Assembly (NCBI GenBank): GCA_944380355.1
Contig: CALWHJ010000001.1
Location: 1-64,000, forward strand
Direction: 5' to 3'
DNA length: 64,000 nt
From: an uncultured Christensenellaceae bacterium
GTDB taxonomy: Bacteria; Bacillota; Clostridia; Christensenellales; UBA3700
Under the pieces are notes generated by a model. It saw nothing but the letters and a program-made list of their open reading frames with translations, was not told where the DNA came from and did no database searches. A program made the position numbers and the translations under genes. Numbering within the stretch: position 1 is the stretch's first letter; each line of letters opens with the position of its first letter. This document shows positions 61,652 through 64,000 of the stretch, piece after piece.

Positions 61652-63093
61652 CTCTTTTCCTTGGCCTTGTCGTAATCTATTCTCTTGTGCATAGTATAAG
61701 GCACAACGTCGCATATAGTGTTTTTAATCAGTGACAAATCCTTTATGGTCAGCGCGCATTCGTCAAGCATACCCTCTTTCATTTTGGTACGTATTACGCC
61801 GTCTACGATTTGCTTGAGCTGCTCGTAATCCTCTGCGGGCTTTGCTCTCAGCATTGCTTCGCATATATCGCATATCATAATGAGCGCGCTGTAACGCGTG
61901 GTAGGTTTGTGCGCGTCGTAACGGTAGGTGTAATTACTGAGCTCTCCCTCCGTAATACCTTGCGCCTTGGAGTAGAAGTAAGATATTGTAGAGTCGCCGT
62001 GATGCTCGTATGCCGCCTTGATTATAGTATCGGGCATACGGTTGGCTTTCAAAATTTCCACGCCGTCCTTTACGTGTCCCGTAATTACGTTTACGCTAAC
62101 CTCGGGTATAAGGTCGTCGTGAGGGTTTTTGCCGTCGGTCTGGTTTTCGACGAAGTACTCGGGATTGTTCATCTTGCCTATGTCGTGGAAGTATGCGCAA
62201 GCTCTCGCCATATAAGGATTGAGGTCTATAGCGTTTGCACAGCTTTCGGCGAGGTTTGCTACGCTCGCAGAGTGATTGTAAGTACCGGGAGCCTTCTCCT
62301 TAAGCTCTTTGAGAAGCGGCTGAGTAGGAGAACATACTTCTGCAAGCTTGAAGTTTGTCCATACGGAAAACAGCGTTTCGTAAAGAGGAAGGAATATGAG
62401 GAATATTGCCACGGAAAGCATATTTCCTATCAAACTTCCGAACATTGCTCCGCCTACGCTTGCGGCAGTGCCGTTTTGCGCAAAATAGTTGTACAGTCCC
62501 GCAAGAGGAGTCATCGCAAGTCCCAGCAAAATCGTACCCCACGTAAGACGCAGACGACTGTATTCTCTGCCTACGAGGATATTCATAAACATACTCGTAA
62601 TCATCGAAACTATAAGACTTCCCACTATTGCGGTGCTGAATTCCTCAGGCTGAAGCACGTATGTACTCGACATAAATACCGCCATCATCGTGCCCATAGC
62701 AATAAAAGTCGTTACGATACCCAGCTTTTTGTTGGAAAGCACGGTTACCATCATCGTTACGGACGACATAACTATTGCGTAAGGAGTAAAGAAACTGTAC
62801 AATACCGACGATACGACTACCGCAATAAAGATTATCGAATAACATATAAGACATCTTTTGCCCACCGATATATATTCCTCGGCGTGCTTGTCGAATCTAA
62901 CGATATAAATATACAGAGTAACCATCAGCAGATATACTATTACCGTCAGGGGCAGGTAAACCTTGTAAAAGGAAAATATACTGAAGTCCTTAGCGATACA
63001 GGCTACCGAAAAAACCATCATAAAGAAAGTGAGTACGAAAATACCCGCCAATCTTCCCGCGGTAGTAAGAACCTGCTTTTTGTCAATTTTCAT
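61648..63093 (-). CDS. 7TM-HD phosphodiesterase (PgpH/YqfF-like) lacking the external domain
   Basis: 481 residues. About seven to eight membrane helices (10-260) then a cytoplasmic HD domain with TYNHSASVANLAESCANAI, the metal HD in YFHDIGKMNNPEYF, HVKDGVEIL and HHGDSTISYFY. PgpH relatives hydrolyse cyclic di-AMP and are usually ~700 residues, with a ~250-residue extracellular domain after the first helix. Here the first helix is followed at once by others, so that sensor domain is absent. Between phoH and ybeY as in Bacillus. Confidence 0.9.
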   Translation of the reverse strand: MKIDKKQVLTTAGRLAGIFVLTFFMMVFSVACIAKDFSIFSFYKVYLPLTVIVYLLMVTLYIYIVRFDKHAEEYISVGKRCLICYSIIFIAVVVSSVLYSFFTPYAIVMSSVTMMVTVLSNKKLGIVTTFIAMGTMMAVFMSSTYVLQPEEFSTAIVGSLIVSMITSMFMNILVGREYSRLRLTWGTILLGLAMTPLAGLYNYFAQNGTAASVGGAMFGSLIGNMLSVAIFLIFLPLYETLFSVWTNFKLAEVCSPTQPLLKELKEKAPGTYNHSASVANLAESCANAIDLNPYMARACAYFHDIGKMNNPEYFVENQTDGKNPHDDLIPEVSVNVITGHVKDGVEILKANRMPDTIIKAAYEHHGDSTISYFYSKAQGITEGELSNYTYRYDAHKPTTRYSALIMICDICEAMLRAKPAEDYEQLKQIVDGVIRTKMKEGMLDECALTIKDLSLIKNTICDVVPYTMHKRIDYDKAKEKR

Positions 63094-63094
63094 C

Positions 63095-64000
63095 TTAAAT
63101 TACCTTTTCCTCATTGTTTATACTCTTTTCGTACGCTTTGACGATTGCTTGTACCAAATCGTTACGTACGATATCTTTTGCCTTAAGATTAACTATTTCT
63201 ATCCCCTCGATATCCTTGAGAATAGCCGACGCGTGCAGAAGTCCCGAAGTCTTGTTGTCGGGCAAATCTATCTGAGTGGAATCTCCCGTAACCACTATAC
63301 GGCTACCCTCGCCCATTCTCGTCAAGAACATCTTCATCTGTTCTTTGGTAGTGTTCTGAGCTTCGTCCAGAATAATGAACGCGTTGGAAAGCGTGCGTCC
63401 GCGCATATAAGCGAGAGGAGCGATTTCGATAACACCTTTTTCAATAAGTCTGGAATAAACTTCAAGCCCGAACATCTCTTGCAGGGCATCGTAAAGCGGT
63501 CTGAGATAGGGGTCTACCTTTGCTCCCAAATCGCCGGGTAAAAAGCCGAGTTTTTCGCCCGCCTCGACGGCAGGTCGCGTAAGAATGATTTTATCTACGG
63601 CCTTATTTTTATACATCGTGACCGCTAGAGCTACGGCAAGATAAGTCTTTCCCGTACCTGCGGGTCCGATACCGAATACTATCGGATTGTTTCTGATTGC
63701 TTCGACATACTTGGCTTGTCCGTACGTCTTACACTTTACGGGTTTACCTTTGGCGGTAACGGCAATAACCTTGAAAAGTTCGTCAAACCTGTCCTCTTCG
63801 CCGTTTTCCGCTATCTCCGCACAAAACCTTATAAACGCTTTATTGACAGCGTTGGTTTTGGATTTTTCCAGCAACAGTTTTATCAAGGTGCAACATTTGT
63901 CGACCTTTTCGTCTTCGCCTTCGACTACAACCGCGCCGCCGAATAAATTGATATTTACCCCGAAACGCTTTCTAAGATAATTTGCGTTTTCGTCGTGATT
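63095..64000 (-). CDS. phoH: PhoH-family ATPase (partial, 5' end beyond window)
   Basis: The frame is open to the end of the window, so the start is missing. In the visible 301 residues an N-terminal KH-like region (NYLRKRFGVNINLFGGAVVVEGE) leads to the PhoH ATPase: Walker A GIGPAGTGKTYLA, NAFIILDEAQNTTKEQMKMFLTRMG (Walker B) and GDSTQIDLP. PhoH/YbeZ proteins partner with YbeY in RNA metabolism, consistent with ybeY two genes on. The gene is 1 bp from the 7TM-HD gene. An internal TTG at 63886 should not be taken as the start. Confidence 0.95.
   Translation of the reverse strand, partial: NHDENANYLRKRFGVNINLFGGAVVVEGEDEKVDKCCTLIKLLLEKSKTNAVNKAFIRFCAEIAENGEEDRFDELFKVIAVTAKGKPVKCKTYGQAKYVEAIRNNPIVFGIGPAGTGKTYLAVALAVTMYKNKAVDKIILTRPAVEAGEKLGFLPGDLGAKVDPYLRPLYDALQEMFGLEVYSRLIEKGVIEIAPLAYMRGRTLSNAFIILDEAQNTTKEQMKMFLTRMGEGSRIVVTGDSTQIDLPDNKTSGLLHASAILKDIEGIEIVNLKAKDIVRNDLVQAIVKAYEKSINNEEKVI

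Noticed and set aside
1..64000. CRISPR array, insertion sequence or prophage
   Set aside because: No regularly spaced repeats, transposase, integrase or phage structural genes were found; the only direct repeats are two-copy.

Overview
The window is a chromosomal segment of a low-GC Gram-positive bacterium (Bacillota, most likely a Clostridia-type lineage). Evidence: a ctsR-mcsA-mcsB-clpC operon behind a CtsR operator, hrcA-grpE-dnaK-dnaJ behind a CIRCE element, HPr kinase/phosphorylase, a lysine riboswitch ahead of asd-dapA-dapB, the dnaG-rpoD-trmK-nif3 neighbourhood, and the phoH / 7TM-HD / ybeY / era / yqzL / recO neighbourhood. No transposase, integrase, phage gene, CRISPR array or rRNA was seen; this reads as core genome, mostly coded on the minus strand.

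Layout. 0-2.7 kb: a 77-bp direct repeat whose second copy supplies the terminator of tRNA-Thr(CGU), asnS, and a structured RNA that looks like 6S RNA. 2.7-10 kb: a three-gene membrane/anchored-protein operon of unknown role, a HAD phosphatase, valS, a small membrane protein and pgsA. 10-12.7 kb: a plus-strand SsuABC/NMT1-type ABC importer. 12.7-18.5 kb: a YkvI-like transporter, a large helical-repeat protein coupled to hslO (Hsp33), a methyltransferase and a membrane protein. 18.6-21.7 kb: lysine riboswitch and asd-dapA-dapB. 21.8-27.3 kb: dnaG-rpoD-[trmK-nif3 fusion]-zinc ribbon protein-membrane protein. 27.5-38.3 kb: dgt, a cation diffusion facilitator, an HPr-like protein lacking the active-site His, DUF4364-type regulator, O-antigen-ligase-like protein, hprK, Cof phosphatase, uvrC, and an ArsR regulator divergent from a 72-residue Cys/Asn-rich peptide. 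38.4-52.5 kb: the two heat-shock operons, with a 1035-residue surface lipoprotein and hibernation factor hpf between them. 53-64 kb: galU, dinB behind a LexA-like box, a lipoprotein, ppdK, recO, yqzL, era, ybeY, a 7TM-HD phosphodiesterase and the 3' part of phoH.

The most interesting signals are regulatory. dgt, uvrC and dinB have promoters whose -10 box ends exactly 6 nt before the ATG and no Shine-Dalgarno sequence, so all three, plus less certainly a Cof phosphatase gene, are predicted to be leaderless messages in a genome where most other genes have clear SD sites. Other leads are two TGAACA-N-TGTTCA palindromes without a visible regulator gene around the ctsR promoter, interleaved inverted repeats upstream of hslO, a two-copy 82-bp repeat after uvrC, and the ArsR/Cys-rich peptide pair. 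Coordinates and motifs were read by eye; family names rest on motif recognition, not database searches.
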